In this document: positions 42,492-51,886 of the stretch, one piece after another
Position numbering within the stretch: position 1 is the first letter of the stretch
Layout: each line of letters begins with the position of its first letter
Source of the DNA: Paenibacillus sp. FSL R5-0490
GTDB taxonomy: Bacteria; Bacillota; Bacilli; Bacillales; Cytobacillaceae
DNA: 64,000 nt
Direction: 5' to 3'
Assembly (NCBI RefSeq): GCF_001956215.1
Contig: NZ_MRTQ01000008.1
Location: 1 to 64,000, forward strand
The notes under the pieces: generated by a model
Database searches by the model: none
Seen by the model: the letters and a program-made list of their open reading frames with translations, nothing else
What the model was told of the DNA's origin: nothing
Translations under genes and position numbers: made by a program

Positions 42492-44003
42492 TTAGGAAGC
42501 CACGGTCTGATCCGTGCCGCCACCCTGGTTTCTGCGCTTTTTAATCCATTTATTAATGAAAGGGTACAAAATACTGATGATCGACAGAATGATGAAGGCT
42601 AAAGCAATCGGCCTTGTGAAGAAAATAGAAATATCATTGTTTGACATTTGCATGGCCCGTCTGAACTGATCTTCCGCAATGGGACCGAGCACAACGCCAA
42701 GAACAATGGGTGCCAGCGGGAATTTGGCATTCTCCAGATAATAGCCGATGATTCCGAATACCAGCATCATAGCCACATCAAATATGGAGTTGCGGACAGC
42801 GAATGTACCCACTATACAAAAGAGAATTATGAGTGGTCCAATAACCGTATATGGTACCAGCAAAATCTTTGAGAAGATCGAAATAAACGGTTTGGCAATA
42901 AGTAATATCATCAAATTGGCAACCAGAAGTCCCATCAGGATGGTATAAATTAAAGAACCCTGTGTGGTAAACATTAAAGGCCCCGGCTGAATCCCATGCA
43001 GGATAAAGGCACCGAGCAAAATGGCAGTTGTAGCACTGCCCGGGATTCCCAGGGATAGGAGTGGAACCATGGCACCCATCGCCGCTGCGTTATTGGCGGA
43101 TTCCGGTGCAGCAACTCCTTCAGGAATACCTGTTCCGAATTCTTTTGATTTTTTTGACCAGCGGGCGGCTTCACTGTAGCTGAGCATGGCAGCAGTCGTT
43201 GCCCCAATACCGGGAAGGATTCCTATAAATACTCCTAACAGCGATGAACGGCCAATGACACCCGAAATACGCTTCATCACATTCCAGTCAGGCAGTTCAG
43301 ATCTCACCTTTTGCTTCGTATTTACCTTATGGACCTGCTGGACACGGCGCAGCACCTCTGAAATGGCGAATAATCCAATCAGAACAGGAATGAAGTCAAT
43401 ACCCGACATTAACTGGCCTGATCCGAATGTAAATCTTGGCACACCCGTCATTGTATCGATGCCTATCGTGGCGATAAACAAACCGAAGGAAACACCAATA
43501 AATCCTTTGACCAAATTGCCTGCGCTCAAGGAAGCTACTACCGTCAGACCCATTAGAGCCAGCGCAAAATACTCCGGGGACGAAAAACTCAGAGCAAAAG
43601 AGGCGAGCAGAGGTGTCAGAAAGATTAAAACCAGAGTTCCAAAAACACCCCCTGTTGCGGAACTGAAGATGGAAATGCCGAGGGCTTTTCCCCCTTCCCC
43701 CTTCTTTGCCATGGGATACCCGTCGAAAACGGTTGCCACCGCTTCCGGAGTGCCTGGGGTTCTAAACAGAATAGCGCTTATGGACCCTGAAAAAACAGAC
43801 GTGGCATAAATGGAAGTCAGCAGCAGGAATGCCGCAGCCGGATCCATTGCATAACTGACAGGAAGAAGAATAATGACCAGCATGGTTCCGCTTATACCCG
43901 GGATCCCTCCTCCAATGAAACCAAGCAGGACGCCGACCATAAGAATGAAAAAATTAAAAGGCTCAAAAAGATTGCCAAAACCGCCTAAAAGTCCTTCTAT
44001 CAT
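42492..44003 (-). CDS. tctA: tripartite tricarboxylate transporter large permease TctA
   Basis: A 503-residue, about 11-12-helix permease. The family signature GGIPGISGTMLVIILLPVSY lies near residues 31-50 and a repeat, GILPGIGATTAAMLSYSEA, near 255-273. SIPGSATTAILLG-like GIPGSATTAILLGA follows. It works with TctB and the lipoprotein TctC to import carboxylates by ion symport. ATG 44003 fits AAAGAGGTG; a GTG three codons earlier overlaps that site. It is 30 bp downstream of tctB. Confidence 0.93.
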   Translation of the reverse strand: MIEGLLGGFGNLFEPFNFFILMVGVLLGFIGGGIPGISGTMLVIILLPVSYAMDPAAAFLLLTSIYATSVFSGSISAILFRTPGTPEAVATVFDGYPMAKKGEGGKALGISIFSSATGGVFGTLVLIFLTPLLASFALSFSSPEYFALALMGLTVVASLSAGNLVKGFIGVSFGLFIATIGIDTMTGVPRFTFGSGQLMSGIDFIPVLIGLFAISEVLRRVQQVHKVNTKQKVRSELPDWNVMKRISGVIGRSSLLGVFIGILPGIGATTAAMLSYSEAARWSKKSKEFGTGIPEGVAAPESANNAAAMGAMVPLLSLGIPGSATTAILLGAFILHGIQPGPLMFTTQGSLIYTILMGLLVANLMILLIAKPFISIFSKILLVPYTVIGPLIILFCIVGTFAVRNSIFDVAMMLVFGIIGYYLENAKFPLAPIVLGVVLGPIAEDQFRRAMQMSNNDISIFFTRPIALAFIILSIISILYPFINKWIKKRRNQGGGTDQTVAS

Positions 44004-44033
44004 TCCGTTCACCTCTTTTATTAAAGTTGGCTA

Positions 44034-44540
44034 TTAATAAAACAGCAAGCTAAGTGAATAAAAAATCCCGGTTCCCCGCGGGAATGGCAAATTTAATAAA
44101 ATGGGAAACAGCACAATAGACCCTGCAGTTGCCAGAATACCTGTCAGCAATGCCCGAATATAGCTTTTCATTCCAAACAGAAGCGCCATAACAAAAATCC
44201 CCAGAATCGTCGCAATAATAAAACCAACATAACCAAGAATAAAGGTATAGATTGCAAGAACCGCGAACAAGTGGAAGAACTTTTTCGGATGAACCAGCTG
44301 GTCTTCGCTATCTGTATCTGCTGAGTCACCGGCATCCCCCTTGATATTCTGAACATTCTTCGCCTTCAAAGCCCTCAACAGCAGGATAACCGATAGAATT
44401 AGCATCAGGATCATTAAAGCTGCCGGCCATGTTCCTGCTGAAATGAAATTTCCTGTCCTATTTTCTATCTGGAGTGACATGACCAGAAAAAAAGACGAAA
44501 AGACGATCATGATTATGGAAAGATTTCGTTCCAGCTGCAT
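44034..44540 (-). CDS. tctB: tripartite tricarboxylate transporter small permease TctB
   Basis: A 168-residue protein with four hydrophobic helices (about residues 8-22, 36-54, 92-125 as two, and 135-160), and a charged Asp/Lys linker near 60-88, the standard TctB plan. It has GGGGGAATGAGAG before ATG, directly upstream of tctA and downstream of an enoyl-CoA hydratase gene. Confidence 0.88.
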   Translation of the reverse strand: MQLERNLSIIMIVFSSFFLVMSLQIENRTGNFISAGTWPAALMILMLILSVILLLRALKAKNVQNIKGDAGDSADTDSEDQLVHPKKFFHLFAVLAIYTFILGYVGFIIATILGIFVMALLFGMKSYIRALLTGILATAGSIVLFPILLNLPFPRGTGIFYSLSLLFY

Positions 44541-44597
44541 CTCTCATTCCCCCTGAAATTTTTATAGAGGAGCCTATGAGCCTCCTGGAGATTTTCT

Positions 44598-45419
44598 TTA
44601 AGAGTACTTAAAAATAGGCTTGCGCTTCTCCAAAAATGAGTGAACTCCTTCTCTATAATCCTCTGAAATAAATGAGTCAATCACCATCTGGGCCGTCTCA
44701 GGGGAATCTTCCACTGCCCCGGCAAGCACTTCGTGAATGATTTTTTTGGAACCGCGGACCGACAGCTGGGCATTTCGGCAAATTAATTCTGCATATTTGA
44801 GAGTTTCCTCATTTATGGACTCTGTTGGATAGATCCGGTCAATGAGACCGATTCTGTATGCCTCGTCTGCATCCATCAGCCTTCCGGTATACAGAATATC
44901 CTTGGCCTTTGCCGGTCCGACCAGATCTGCCAGATTTTTGGTCCCTGGTGTATTGTATACTAATCCAAGCTTAGCTGGAGTTATGCCAAACCTCCCTTTG
45001 TCATCAGAGAACCTGAAGTCACAGGCAACGGCAATCTCACAACCGCCTCCAACACAAAAACCCTTTATCATAGCAATCGTTGGCTTTGATGCATCCATAA
45101 TTGCTTTTTCCGCTATCATGGTGGCTTTGTTATATTTTTCAGCACCTTCTGCTGTATACCTAAGGGATTTGAATTCGCTGATATCTGCTCCTGCCGAGAA
45201 GGCAGCTGTACCAGTGCCTTTAAAAATAATCACTTTTACATTAGGGTTTTGTTCGCATTCATCCACAAGCTGTGGAATCCTTAACCAAATGTCATAACTT
45301 AGTGCGTTCCTTTTTTCCGGCCGGTTGAAGCAGATAAAGGCAATATCCCCTTCAACCTTCAGATAAACCGGCTCACTGCACGTTTTTTCCCCGCTATATG
45401 CTTCGAGATTTTTAGACAT
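44598..45419 (-). CDS. enoyl-CoA hydratase/isomerase family protein
   Basis: A 273-residue crotonase-fold protein. The CoA-binding/oxyanion regions are AFSAGADISEF (about residues 74-84) and GFCVGGGCEIAVACDFR (about 121-137). The Glu after GGGCE region is kept but the second acid position (GITPAKLGLVYNTPG) deviates from classical hydratase, so it could be an isomerase, hydratase or C-C hydrolase. It is paired with a CaiB-type CoA-transferase upstream (18 bp), implying that the transported acid is activated to its CoA ester and then hydrated. Confidence 0.85.
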   Translation of the reverse strand: MSKNLEAYSGEKTCSEPVYLKVEGDIAFICFNRPEKRNALSYDIWLRIPQLVDECEQNPNVKVIIFKGTGTAAFSAGADISEFKSLRYTAEGAEKYNKATMIAEKAIMDASKPTIAMIKGFCVGGGCEIAVACDFRFSDDKGRFGITPAKLGLVYNTPGTKNLADLVGPAKAKDILYTGRLMDADEAYRIGLIDRIYPTESINEETLKYAELICRNAQLSVRGSKKIIHEVLAGAVEDSPETAQMVIDSFISEDYREGVHSFLEKRKPIFKYS

Positions 45420-45437
45420 ATCACGCCGACCTTTCTG

Positions 45438-46658
45438 CTATTTTTTATTCAGGATTGGATCATTTTCCAAAGTTCTGACAGCTCCGGCTTTTGTTAAATT
45501 CCGGATGGACTTTTCGTCATACCCGAGGCCCGTTAATACCTCAATCGTGTCCTGTCCGAACAGTGGTGAAGGGGTTCTCACCTCACCAGGAGTTTCAGAA
45601 AATTTTGTGGGAATGCCAATCATTTTCATTTTTCCGATGACAGGATGTTCAACTTCCTGAATCATGCCTCTCGCTTCATAGTGCGGATCCTGAACAGCCT
45701 CTGCAAAGTTATTGATGGGTCCCGCAGGCACTCCCGCTTTTTCGCAGCGGTCTATCCAATAATTCGTATCCTGCTGCATAAGTACTTCTTCAATATCTTC
45801 TTCCAGGTCAATCACATGCTGGTTTCTCAATAAATTCGTTTTATAACGGGGATCGTTTATCCAATCAGGCCTTTCGGCAACATCTGTGCAAAACCTTTCC
45901 CAAGTTCTCTGATTGGCACATCCGAGCATCATATAACCTGATTTGGTTTTTACAGCCTGATAAGGAGCAGACACCCGGTGCCGCCAGCCGGTTGCCTCCG
46001 GTATCGTTCCTTCTGCAAAATAGGCTCCTGCCTCCCACGTAAACCATGGAAGACCGATTTCTGCGAGGGCAATATCCACATGCTGGCCTTCCCCCGTCTT
46101 CATTTTATGGATATAAGCTGCCAGAATCGAATAGGCTGCCGTTATGCCTGCACCAATGTCATAAACGGCAATGCCGGATTTCATCGGACGCATTCCTTTT
46201 TCCCCGGTCATGCTCATAAGGCCTGTCATCCCTTGGGCTACCAGGTCGAACCCGCCTTTATGGGAATAAGGACCGGTCTGCCCATAGCCTGATATCGAAC
46301 AATAAACCAAGCCGGGATTAATCTCTTTCAGGCTTTCATAATCAATGCCAAGTGATTTGGTCACACCCGGACGATAATTCTCCACCACCACATCTGCTTC
46401 CTTAGCCAGCTTGTAAAAGACTTCTTTTCCTTCTTGAGTTTTAAGATTTAAAGCAATGCTTTTTTTATTTCGGTTAATTTGGAAAAAGCAAGTGGATTCC
46501 CCATTCACATAAGGCCCCATTTGGCGGGAATCGTCTCCGCCGTTCACTTTCTCCACTTTCATGACTTCCGCACCGAGATCAGCAAGGACCATGGTACAGT
46601 ACGGGCCCGCCATGATTTGCGATGCATCAAGGACTTTCATTCCTTGTAATGGTCCCAT
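45438..46658 (-). CDS. CaiB/BaiF family CoA-transferase
   Basis: About 406 residues of a class III CoA-transferase. Motifs: GMKVLDASQIMAGPYCTMVLADLGAEVMKVEK (start of the family domain), NRNKKSIALNLKTQEGKE, the catalytic Asp in a KGGFDLVAQGMTGLMS block near residue 148, and HVDIALAE near 196. Moves CoA between carboxylic acids such as succinate and an imported acid. The frame is open 21 codons further upstream; ATG 46658 begins at the conserved GPLQGMKVLD, though no strong ribosome site marks it. Confidence 0.88.
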   Translation of the reverse strand: MGPLQGMKVLDASQIMAGPYCTMVLADLGAEVMKVEKVNGGDDSRQMGPYVNGESTCFFQINRNKKSIALNLKTQEGKEVFYKLAKEADVVVENYRPGVTKSLGIDYESLKEINPGLVYCSISGYGQTGPYSHKGGFDLVAQGMTGLMSMTGEKGMRPMKSGIAVYDIGAGITAAYSILAAYIHKMKTGEGQHVDIALAEIGLPWFTWEAGAYFAEGTIPEATGWRHRVSAPYQAVKTKSGYMMLGCANQRTWERFCTDVAERPDWINDPRYKTNLLRNQHVIDLEEDIEEVLMQQDTNYWIDRCEKAGVPAGPINNFAEAVQDPHYEARGMIQEVEHPVIGKMKMIGIPTKFSETPGEVRTPSPLFGQDTIEVLTGLGYDEKSIRNLTKAGAVRTLENDPILNKK

Positions 46659-46815
46659 CCAGAACACCCCATTTGAATATTTGTGTCGGAAGTGAGCCCG
46701 AAGTGACCGGCAGCTGTTCATTTCTATACATTTCTAAATTGTGCATGTTATAATAAAATCGATTTTTTATGACGAGAGAGCATTTCTATTTTGGCGAGTG
46801 GAGATGCTCCCTTTT

Positions 46816-47469
46816 TTATTCACGGATCATATTTGTCCCTCGCTCCAGATCATTGCGCAGATGGTTTTCTGCAGATTGATAGACAGCTATGTCGTCCCGG
46901 GCTTTAAGAGCATGAAGGATTTGGCGATGTTCCTTTAGAATTTCTCTATTATGCTCGTTGTTTTTTAATATATTGGCCCGGTAAAGCAATAGAAATGAAC
47001 GTACCTGCTGCAGCAAGTGTACTGCCCGCTTGTTTGGGCTTGCTTCCAAGAGCCGATCATGAAATTTTGCATTCAATTCCAGTAAATGAAGATGGTTTCC
47101 TGCCGTAAAGGCATCTTCTGCTCTTTCAAGGATTTTTTCTATGACATCAAGCTTCTCATCTGTAATCGTTTTTAAAATAAGTCCCATTATTTGAGGCTCA
47201 AGCATGATGCGGGTTTCGTATAGATCCTTAAAATCGGCTTCATCCAGTCTTACAATAGTCAGCCCCAGCTGATCCTGAACCAGCAATCCTTCTATTTGCA
47301 GCTGGCGGAGAGCCTCCCGCAGCGGGGTCCGGCTGATATTGTATTTTTTCGCCAGGTGAGAAACATTGATTTTCTCACCCGGCATCAATTCACCAGACAA
47401 AATGGAACTTTTTATAATGTCATAGATTTGCTGATAAAGCGGCTGCGTAAATTTCAGGGCTTGCACCAT
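46816..47469 (-). CDS. GntR family regulator with FCD domain
   Basis: A 217-residue repressor-type regulator. Winged helix-turn-helix at residues 8-75 (KINVSHLAKKYNISRTPLREALRQLQIEGLL, split over the recognition helix) and an all-helical FCD ligand domain at about 80-210 with metal-binding positions (ETRIMLEPQ, HDRLLEAS, EHRQILHALKARD). AGGAGG precedes the ATG. It lies between tctC and the CoA-transferase and probably controls both. A long palindrome lies about 55 bp upstream. Confidence 0.9.
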   Translation of the reverse strand: MVQALKFTQPLYQQIYDIIKSSILSGELMPGEKINVSHLAKKYNISRTPLREALRQLQIEGLLVQDQLGLTIVRLDEADFKDLYETRIMLEPQIMGLILKTITDEKLDVIEKILERAEDAFTAGNHLHLLELNAKFHDRLLEASPNKRAVHLLQQVRSFLLLYRANILKNNEHNREILKEHRQILHALKARDDIAVYQSAENHLRNDLERGTNMIRE

Positions 47470-47525
47470 TTTTGCCTATCCTCCTTCTTTGTTTATCAAA
47501 AGAAATGAATTCCTGCTGTTGTATA

Positions 47526-47556
47526 CTGTGTGCTGTATACTGGATACAGCACACAG
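47526..47556. promoter_or_regulatory. 31-bp perfect palindrome, likely GntR operator
   Basis: A 13-base arm (47526-47538, CTGTGTGCTGTAT) pairs perfectly with 47544-47556 across five bases. It contains a TGTATACTG repeat unit whose twin lies at 47519-47528; GTATAC cores are typical of FCD-type GntR operators. Located 57-87 bp upstream of the regulator start. Confidence 0.75.
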
Positions 47557-47567
47557 TGCGATCATAT

Positions 47568-47586
47568 CTGCCATTTGGAATGGCAG
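47568..47586. promoter_or_regulatory. second palindrome upstream of the GntR gene
   Basis: CTGCCATT-TGG-AATGGCAG, eight-base perfect arms, 11 bp beyond the larger palindrome. Could be a second operator or an mRNA hairpin at the end of the tctC unit. Confidence 0.45.
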
Positions 47587-47696
47587 TCAATAACCTGAAC
47601 AAAAGTTCTCGTGTTTAGACAAAACCAGTTTTCCTTCGACAAAATCTACAGCAGCCTATCGAGCAAATCTATTAAAATCCATCAATTAACCGGCAG

Positions 47697-47732
47697 AGAG
47701 GCAAAAGGCAGATATCCTGCCTTTTGCCTTAT
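47697..47732 (-). terminator. hairpin after tctC
   Basis: AGGCAAAAGGCAG pairs with CTGCCTTTTGCCT across a 5-base loop just after the tctC stop. The following bases (CTCTG) are not a T run, so it may be a weak terminator or an mRNA-stabilising hairpin. Confidence 0.6.
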
Positions 47733-47733
47733 G

Positions 47734-48729
47734 TTATTTCATATCGTTTAATAGAGAACCGTAGGTGTCGATAAGCTTCTCAAATTCTGCATTATACTCT
47801 TCTGAGTTCAGCCACCCATCCCTAAGGTGCAGGTAATTGGCTTTTTCATACTCTTTATAGTCCGGACGATCCTTCGCTTCTTCAAGGGCTTTTTCAAGTG
47901 CTGAAATGATTTCCGGCGGTGTATCTGCGTGGACCATAAAGCCTCTGCCCTGGCCGTCTGTTACATCTATCCCCATTTCAGCTGAAATTGGCACGTCCTC
48001 GAAGCCTTCCATTTTCTCTTCAGTAAAAGCAATCAGCATTTTAATATCTCCGCTTTCCAGCTGGGCAATCGATGGGCCAGGCTCCTCTGCAATGACATCA
48101 ATATGTCCCCCGAGCAGTGCTGCTGTCATCTCTCCGGAACCTTCAAATGAGATATAATTAAACTTTGTTCCTGTGGCTTTTTCAAACTGTTTGACTACCA
48201 GTTCATCAAACCCCGCTGAACCTGTACCGCCAATGGTAATCTCGCCGGGTTTTTCCTTAGCCTGTGCGATAAGATCATCAATATCTTTGAACTTGCCATC
48301 GCTTTTTACTTGAAGGGTCATGGTATCATTTTGGACTCTTCCGACAGATGTTAATTTGCTCAAATCATTCTTTTCCACACCTGCTGCAATATTTACAGGA
48401 TGATTGGACGTTGCAGACCAGATGGTATAGCCGTCAGCTGGCTGCCTGGCCACATGGTCAGCGGAATTGATTCCCGCGGCACCAGGCATATTCACAACAT
48501 TTATGTTTACCCCTAGAATGTCTTTCAGTTCTTTTGCAATGGCCCTTGCAAAATTGTCACTTCCCCCGCCCGCACCAAAGCCAACAATAATTTCAATCTG
48601 CCGCTCGGGATAATTGCCGCTGCTTTTCTTTTCCTCTGAGCTGGCACCCTGAGGTGAAGAACTGCATGCCTGCAAAAGGAATACCAATGCAATGGCAAGA
48701 GATAGAAACGAAATCCTCTTTAATTTCAT
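47734..48729 (-). CDS. tctC: tripartite tricarboxylate transporter substrate-binding lipoprotein TctC
   Basis: About 331 residues: signal sequence with lipobox LLQAC near residues 18-22, Ser-rich linker, then the TctC fold with YPERQIEIIVGFGAGGGSDNFARAIAKEL (about 41-69) and a conserved NVVNMPGAAGINSADHVARQPADGYT block. Captures the carboxylate outside the membrane for TctAB. ATG 48729 fits GGGGG at nine bases. It lies alone between a sigma-54 promoter and the GntR gene, apart from tctBA. Confidence 0.93.
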   Translation of the reverse strand: MKLKRISFLSLAIALVFLLQACSSSPQGASSEEKKSSGNYPERQIEIIVGFGAGGGSDNFARAIAKELKDILGVNINVVNMPGAAGINSADHVARQPADGYTIWSATSNHPVNIAAGVEKNDLSKLTSVGRVQNDTMTLQVKSDGKFKDIDDLIAQAKEKPGEITIGGTGSAGFDELVVKQFEKATGTKFNYISFEGSGEMTAALLGGHIDVIAEEPGPSIAQLESGDIKMLIAFTEEKMEGFEDVPISAEMGIDVTDGQGRGFMVHADTPPEIISALEKALEEAKDRPDYKEYEKANYLHLRDGWLNSEEYNAEFEKLIDTYGSLLNDMK

Positions 48730-48887
48730 ATTCATTTTCCCCCATATAAAGAAAATTTTTAAATTTCTGTAAATTAGATGCGTAATTATTCCCTTGAAAA
48801 CAAATTAAATTACTTTCTCTGGTAAGAACTTATTCCTCGGTCAGTTTATTCACCTCCATGTTTATGTATTGCTTCATTAAACTTCAG

Positions 48888-48904
48888 TGCAATTTTTGTG
48901 CCAA
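48888..48904 (-). promoter_or_regulatory. sigma-54 (SigL) promoter of tctC
   Basis: Minus strand TTGGCACAAAAATTGCA: TGGCAC at -24 and TTGC at -12 with correct spacing, matching the YTGGCAC-N5-TTGCW consensus. Transcription would start near 48876, about 145 bp before tctC. Confidence 0.9.
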
Positions 48905-48954
48905 AAGCAAAAATTTTGATTCATTTTTTTTGCAGTGAACCAAAATAGTAAGCG

Positions 48955-49082
48955 GTTTCAAATCGAATGGGACATTCGGACTTTTTCTGTATTTCATTTC
49001 TGAGTTCCTTCCAATACGATTTATTCGTCATGCTTGTTCTCTTTTGAAACGAATTGCCCTCTATTCCGTTTCGATTTGAAAC
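48955..49082. promoter_or_regulatory. activator sites (UAS) upstream of the tctC sigma-54 promoter
   Basis: GTTTCGATTTGAAAC (49068-49082) is a perfect dyad with a 5-base spacer. GTTTCAAATCGAATG (48955-48969) is a related, inverted copy sharing GGTTTCAAATCGAA. They lie about 80-95 and 190-205 bp upstream of the expected start, in the usual enhancer range. The glcF 3' end abuts the distal site. Confidence 0.65.
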
Positions 49083-49084
49083 CT

Positions 49085-50419
49085 TTATTGTTTTCCGGCA
49101 GATTCTGCCCTTTCTATTGACTCCAGCAGATAGTCGGCAACATGCTTTGTTTCTATCTGATCTTCCATCCCTTCACGATAAACCCCCAGTTTCATTTGGA
49201 GGAAGCATCCCGGATTGGCTGTAATCAGAACAGCAGATTCCGTTTCTTTTACCCTGGACATTTTCTTATCCAATATTTCATTCGCAAGCTTCGGCTGCAG
49301 CAGATTATAAATTCCGGCTGACCCGCAGCAATATTTCTTCTCAGGAAGATCCACATACTCTGAATTTGGAATTTCCTTCACCAATTTAGCTGGAGCATCC
49401 TTCACTTTCATTACATATTGCAGGTGGCATGAAGGCTGATAGGTAACCCGTTCACCCCTGCCGGCAGCTGCAGGCATTTCGCCTTTTTCATAAATGATTT
49501 CACTGATATCCCTGATTTTAGCAGAGAATGCTTTTGCCCGTTCGAGCCAAAGGGAATCATCCCGGAACAAGTCCGCATACTCCGCGAGTGCCGCACCGCA
49601 CCCTCCTGCATTGGTAATGATATAATCCACATTTGCTTCTTCAAAAGCCTGTATATTCGCTTTGGCCAATTCAATGGCCTTGTCTTTTTTCCCGCTGTGG
49701 TGGTGCAGTGCTCCGCAGCATACCTGTGCTTTAGGTGTGACGACATCAAAGCCGGTTTTAGAGAGAAGTTTAATAGAATTATCATTTGTTTCTCTGAACA
49801 TGACATCCATAATACACCCATGGAAAAAGGCTGCCCTGCCCCTTGGTTCCTTTTCTTCATAAGCACTCGGTGTATACACAGGATGTTGTTTCCGCCTTGA
49901 AGGCGGCAATATGGAAGGCGTAATTCTTTCCATCTGCCTCATCTGCTCCGGAAAGAATTTCAGGATGCCCAGTACTCTTGTTACAGACTGAAGGCCGCTT
50001 TTTTGATAAAACCATAGAAGATTGCCAACAGTATTAAGTCTTTTTTGATTGGCAAGAACATGATCAAAAAAGTAGTCTTTAAAAGTACGTGCCGGATAGG
50101 CAGGTTTTTTTATATCCGTTTGAACCGGAGCTTCAGCCGCTGCTGCAATTCTCTCCTTGGCGAGCATAACGATATCAGGAACCTGCACATCGATTGGGCA
50201 AGCATCCACACAGGCTGAGCACAGAAGGCACCGGTCGAGCTGATCTTTGATTTCCTGATTTACAGGAATATTGCCCTCAATCAGACTTCTGGCCATCAAT
50301 ACTCTGCCTCTTGGGCCATCAGCTTCCCTGCCTGTTATGTTCAGAGTTGGGCATACATTGCGGCATGCACCGCAGCGTACACAGGTTTTCATGGATTCTT
50401 CCGCCGTCAGCAATTTCAA
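49085..50419 (-). CDS. glcF: glycolate oxidase iron-sulfur subunit GlcF-like
   Basis: A 444-residue protein. Two 4Fe-4S motifs at the N-terminus (CVRCGACRNVCP at about residues 12-23 and CLLCSACVDACP at about 63-74), then two CCG domains with CCGALHHHSG and CCGSAG, as in GlcF and related 2-hydroxy-acid dehydrogenase subunits. Passes electrons from GlcD to the membrane chain. The start is TTG 50419, eight bases after GGAGGTG. It follows glcD by 18 bp. Confidence 0.9.
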   Translation of the reverse strand: MKLLTAEESMKTCVRCGACRNVCPTLNITGREADGPRGRVLMARSLIEGNIPVNQEIKDQLDRCLLCSACVDACPIDVQVPDIVMLAKERIAAAAEAPVQTDIKKPAYPARTFKDYFFDHVLANQKRLNTVGNLLWFYQKSGLQSVTRVLGILKFFPEQMRQMERITPSILPPSRRKQHPVYTPSAYEEKEPRGRAAFFHGCIMDVMFRETNDNSIKLLSKTGFDVVTPKAQVCCGALHHHSGKKDKAIELAKANIQAFEEANVDYIITNAGGCGAALAEYADLFRDDSLWLERAKAFSAKIRDISEIIYEKGEMPAAAGRGERVTYQPSCHLQYVMKVKDAPAKLVKEIPNSEYVDLPEKKYCCGSAGIYNLLQPKLANEILDKKMSRVKETESAVLITANPGCFLQMKLGVYREGMEDQIETKHVADYLLESIERAESAGKQ

Positions 50420-50437
50420 TCCTCATTCACCTCCATC

Positions 50438-51874
50438 CTAATTAGGCAGTGCCATTTTGCCCGGATTTAAAATGTTATTCGGATCAAGAGTCTTCTTAAT
50501 AGCCCGCATGACTTCCATGGCTGCTCCATGCTCAACATCCATATATTTGGCACGGACAATTCCCACTCCATGTTCAGCTGTAGTGGTTCCTTCCATCCTG
50601 ATTGCGAGCTCATGAATATCATCGATCATTTTCTGCACATTTTCCATTTCAAGCTGATTGTTCATATTCACCACTGGACCTGTGTGCATATTCCCATCGC
50701 CAACATGGCCGTATATCCCGCAGATGATGCCATATCGGTCTGCGATATTATGAATCTCCCGCAGTGTTTCAGGAAGTTTTGAAATTGGCACGCAGATGTC
50801 TTCTCCGCCATACACCCGGAAACCGCCCGGCTTCAATAGTCCAACAGCTGCACCAACAAGCTTCCTGGCCTGCCAGAGCTTTTCACACTCTTCCGGCTCA
50901 TCGCTGAATTTTATATAATTCGTAAATTTTTCAACCACAGCTTTGAGCCGATTCACTTGCGAAGTAACTTCCTCCCTGGCTCCATCCACTTCAAAAACCA
51001 ATATTGCTTCATTGTTCAGCGGAAGACTCAGCTCAGGCTTCATCATATTTACAGCCTTTGTACAATTGAGATCCATGATTTCTATAGCCGATGGCTGCAG
51101 GCCTGAAGAAAATACAGCGTTAACAGCCTCGCCTGCTTCTTCCAATCTCTCAAAAGAGCATAGGACGATTCCTCTTGTGACGGGGAGCGGCAATAGTTTG
51201 AGGCGCAGACGCGTCACAATTCCAAGCGTACCTTCCGAACCGATCATTAAGTGGGCAAGATCATAGCCGGAGACTGATTTAAGCGCCTTCGATTTAGCGC
51301 CGCCTGTCACGATAATGTCACCAGTGGGCAGCACGACTTCCATTCCCAGCACATAATGGCGGGTGACACCATATTTAACTGCCCTCAGTCCGCTTGAATT
51401 GTTGGAAACCATGCCCCCCACTGTGCACATATTGGCGCTTCCCGGGTCTGGAGGAAACCTTAGTCCATAAGGCTTTAATGCCTCATTTAAATCGTTTTGG
51501 ATGACTCCCGGCTCAATTACTGCCTGCATATTCCGGTGATCGATTTCCAGTATCCTGTTCATTTTCGATAAGTCCAGCATAATGCCGCCTTTAACCGGCA
51601 CGGCTCCGCCTGTTTGCCCTGTGGCTGCGCCCCTCGGGTATACAGGAATGTTATATTCGTTGGCCAGTTTAACACATTCACTGACTTCTTCAGTTGAAAG
51701 CGCAATAACGGCCGCCTGGGGATTTTTTGGACGGAGCTGTGTTTCAAAGGATGCATCATACGAGTAAGTCATCATGTCAGTGATATTGGTTAAAAGCCGG
51801 TCTTCGCCGAAAATATTTCTTAATCTGGATATGACATTTTCATTCAGCGGAGGCGGTGCCATGGTTTCATTCAT
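50438..51874 (-). CDS. glcD: FAD-linked 2-hydroxyacid dehydrogenase GlcD-like
   Basis: A 478-residue FAD_binding_4 / FAD-oxidase_C flavoprotein. PVYPRGAATGQTGGAVPVKGGIMLDL at about residues 75-100 and PGSANMCTVGGMVSNNSSGLRAVKYG near 140-165 bind FAD, and the C-terminal HVGDGNMHTGPVVN holds the metal/substrate His. Oxidises glycolate, D-lactate or similar hydroxy acids; with GlcF alone (no GlcE) it resembles two-subunit bacterial enzymes. GGAGGAG precedes the ATG. It lies 13 bp after the activator gene. Confidence 0.9.
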   Translation of the reverse strand: MNETMAPPPLNENVISRLRNIFGEDRLLTNITDMMTYSYDASFETQLRPKNPQAAVIALSTEEVSECVKLANEYNIPVYPRGAATGQTGGAVPVKGGIMLDLSKMNRILEIDHRNMQAVIEPGVIQNDLNEALKPYGLRFPPDPGSANMCTVGGMVSNNSSGLRAVKYGVTRHYVLGMEVVLPTGDIIVTGGAKSKALKSVSGYDLAHLMIGSEGTLGIVTRLRLKLLPLPVTRGIVLCSFERLEEAGEAVNAVFSSGLQPSAIEIMDLNCTKAVNMMKPELSLPLNNEAILVFEVDGAREEVTSQVNRLKAVVEKFTNYIKFSDEPEECEKLWQARKLVGAAVGLLKPGGFRVYGGEDICVPISKLPETLREIHNIADRYGIICGIYGHVGDGNMHTGPVVNMNNQLEMENVQKMIDDIHELAIRMEGTTTAEHGVGIVRAKYMDVEHGAAMEVMRAIKKTLDPNNILNPGKMALPN

Positions 51875-51886
51875 TTTTTCTCCTCC

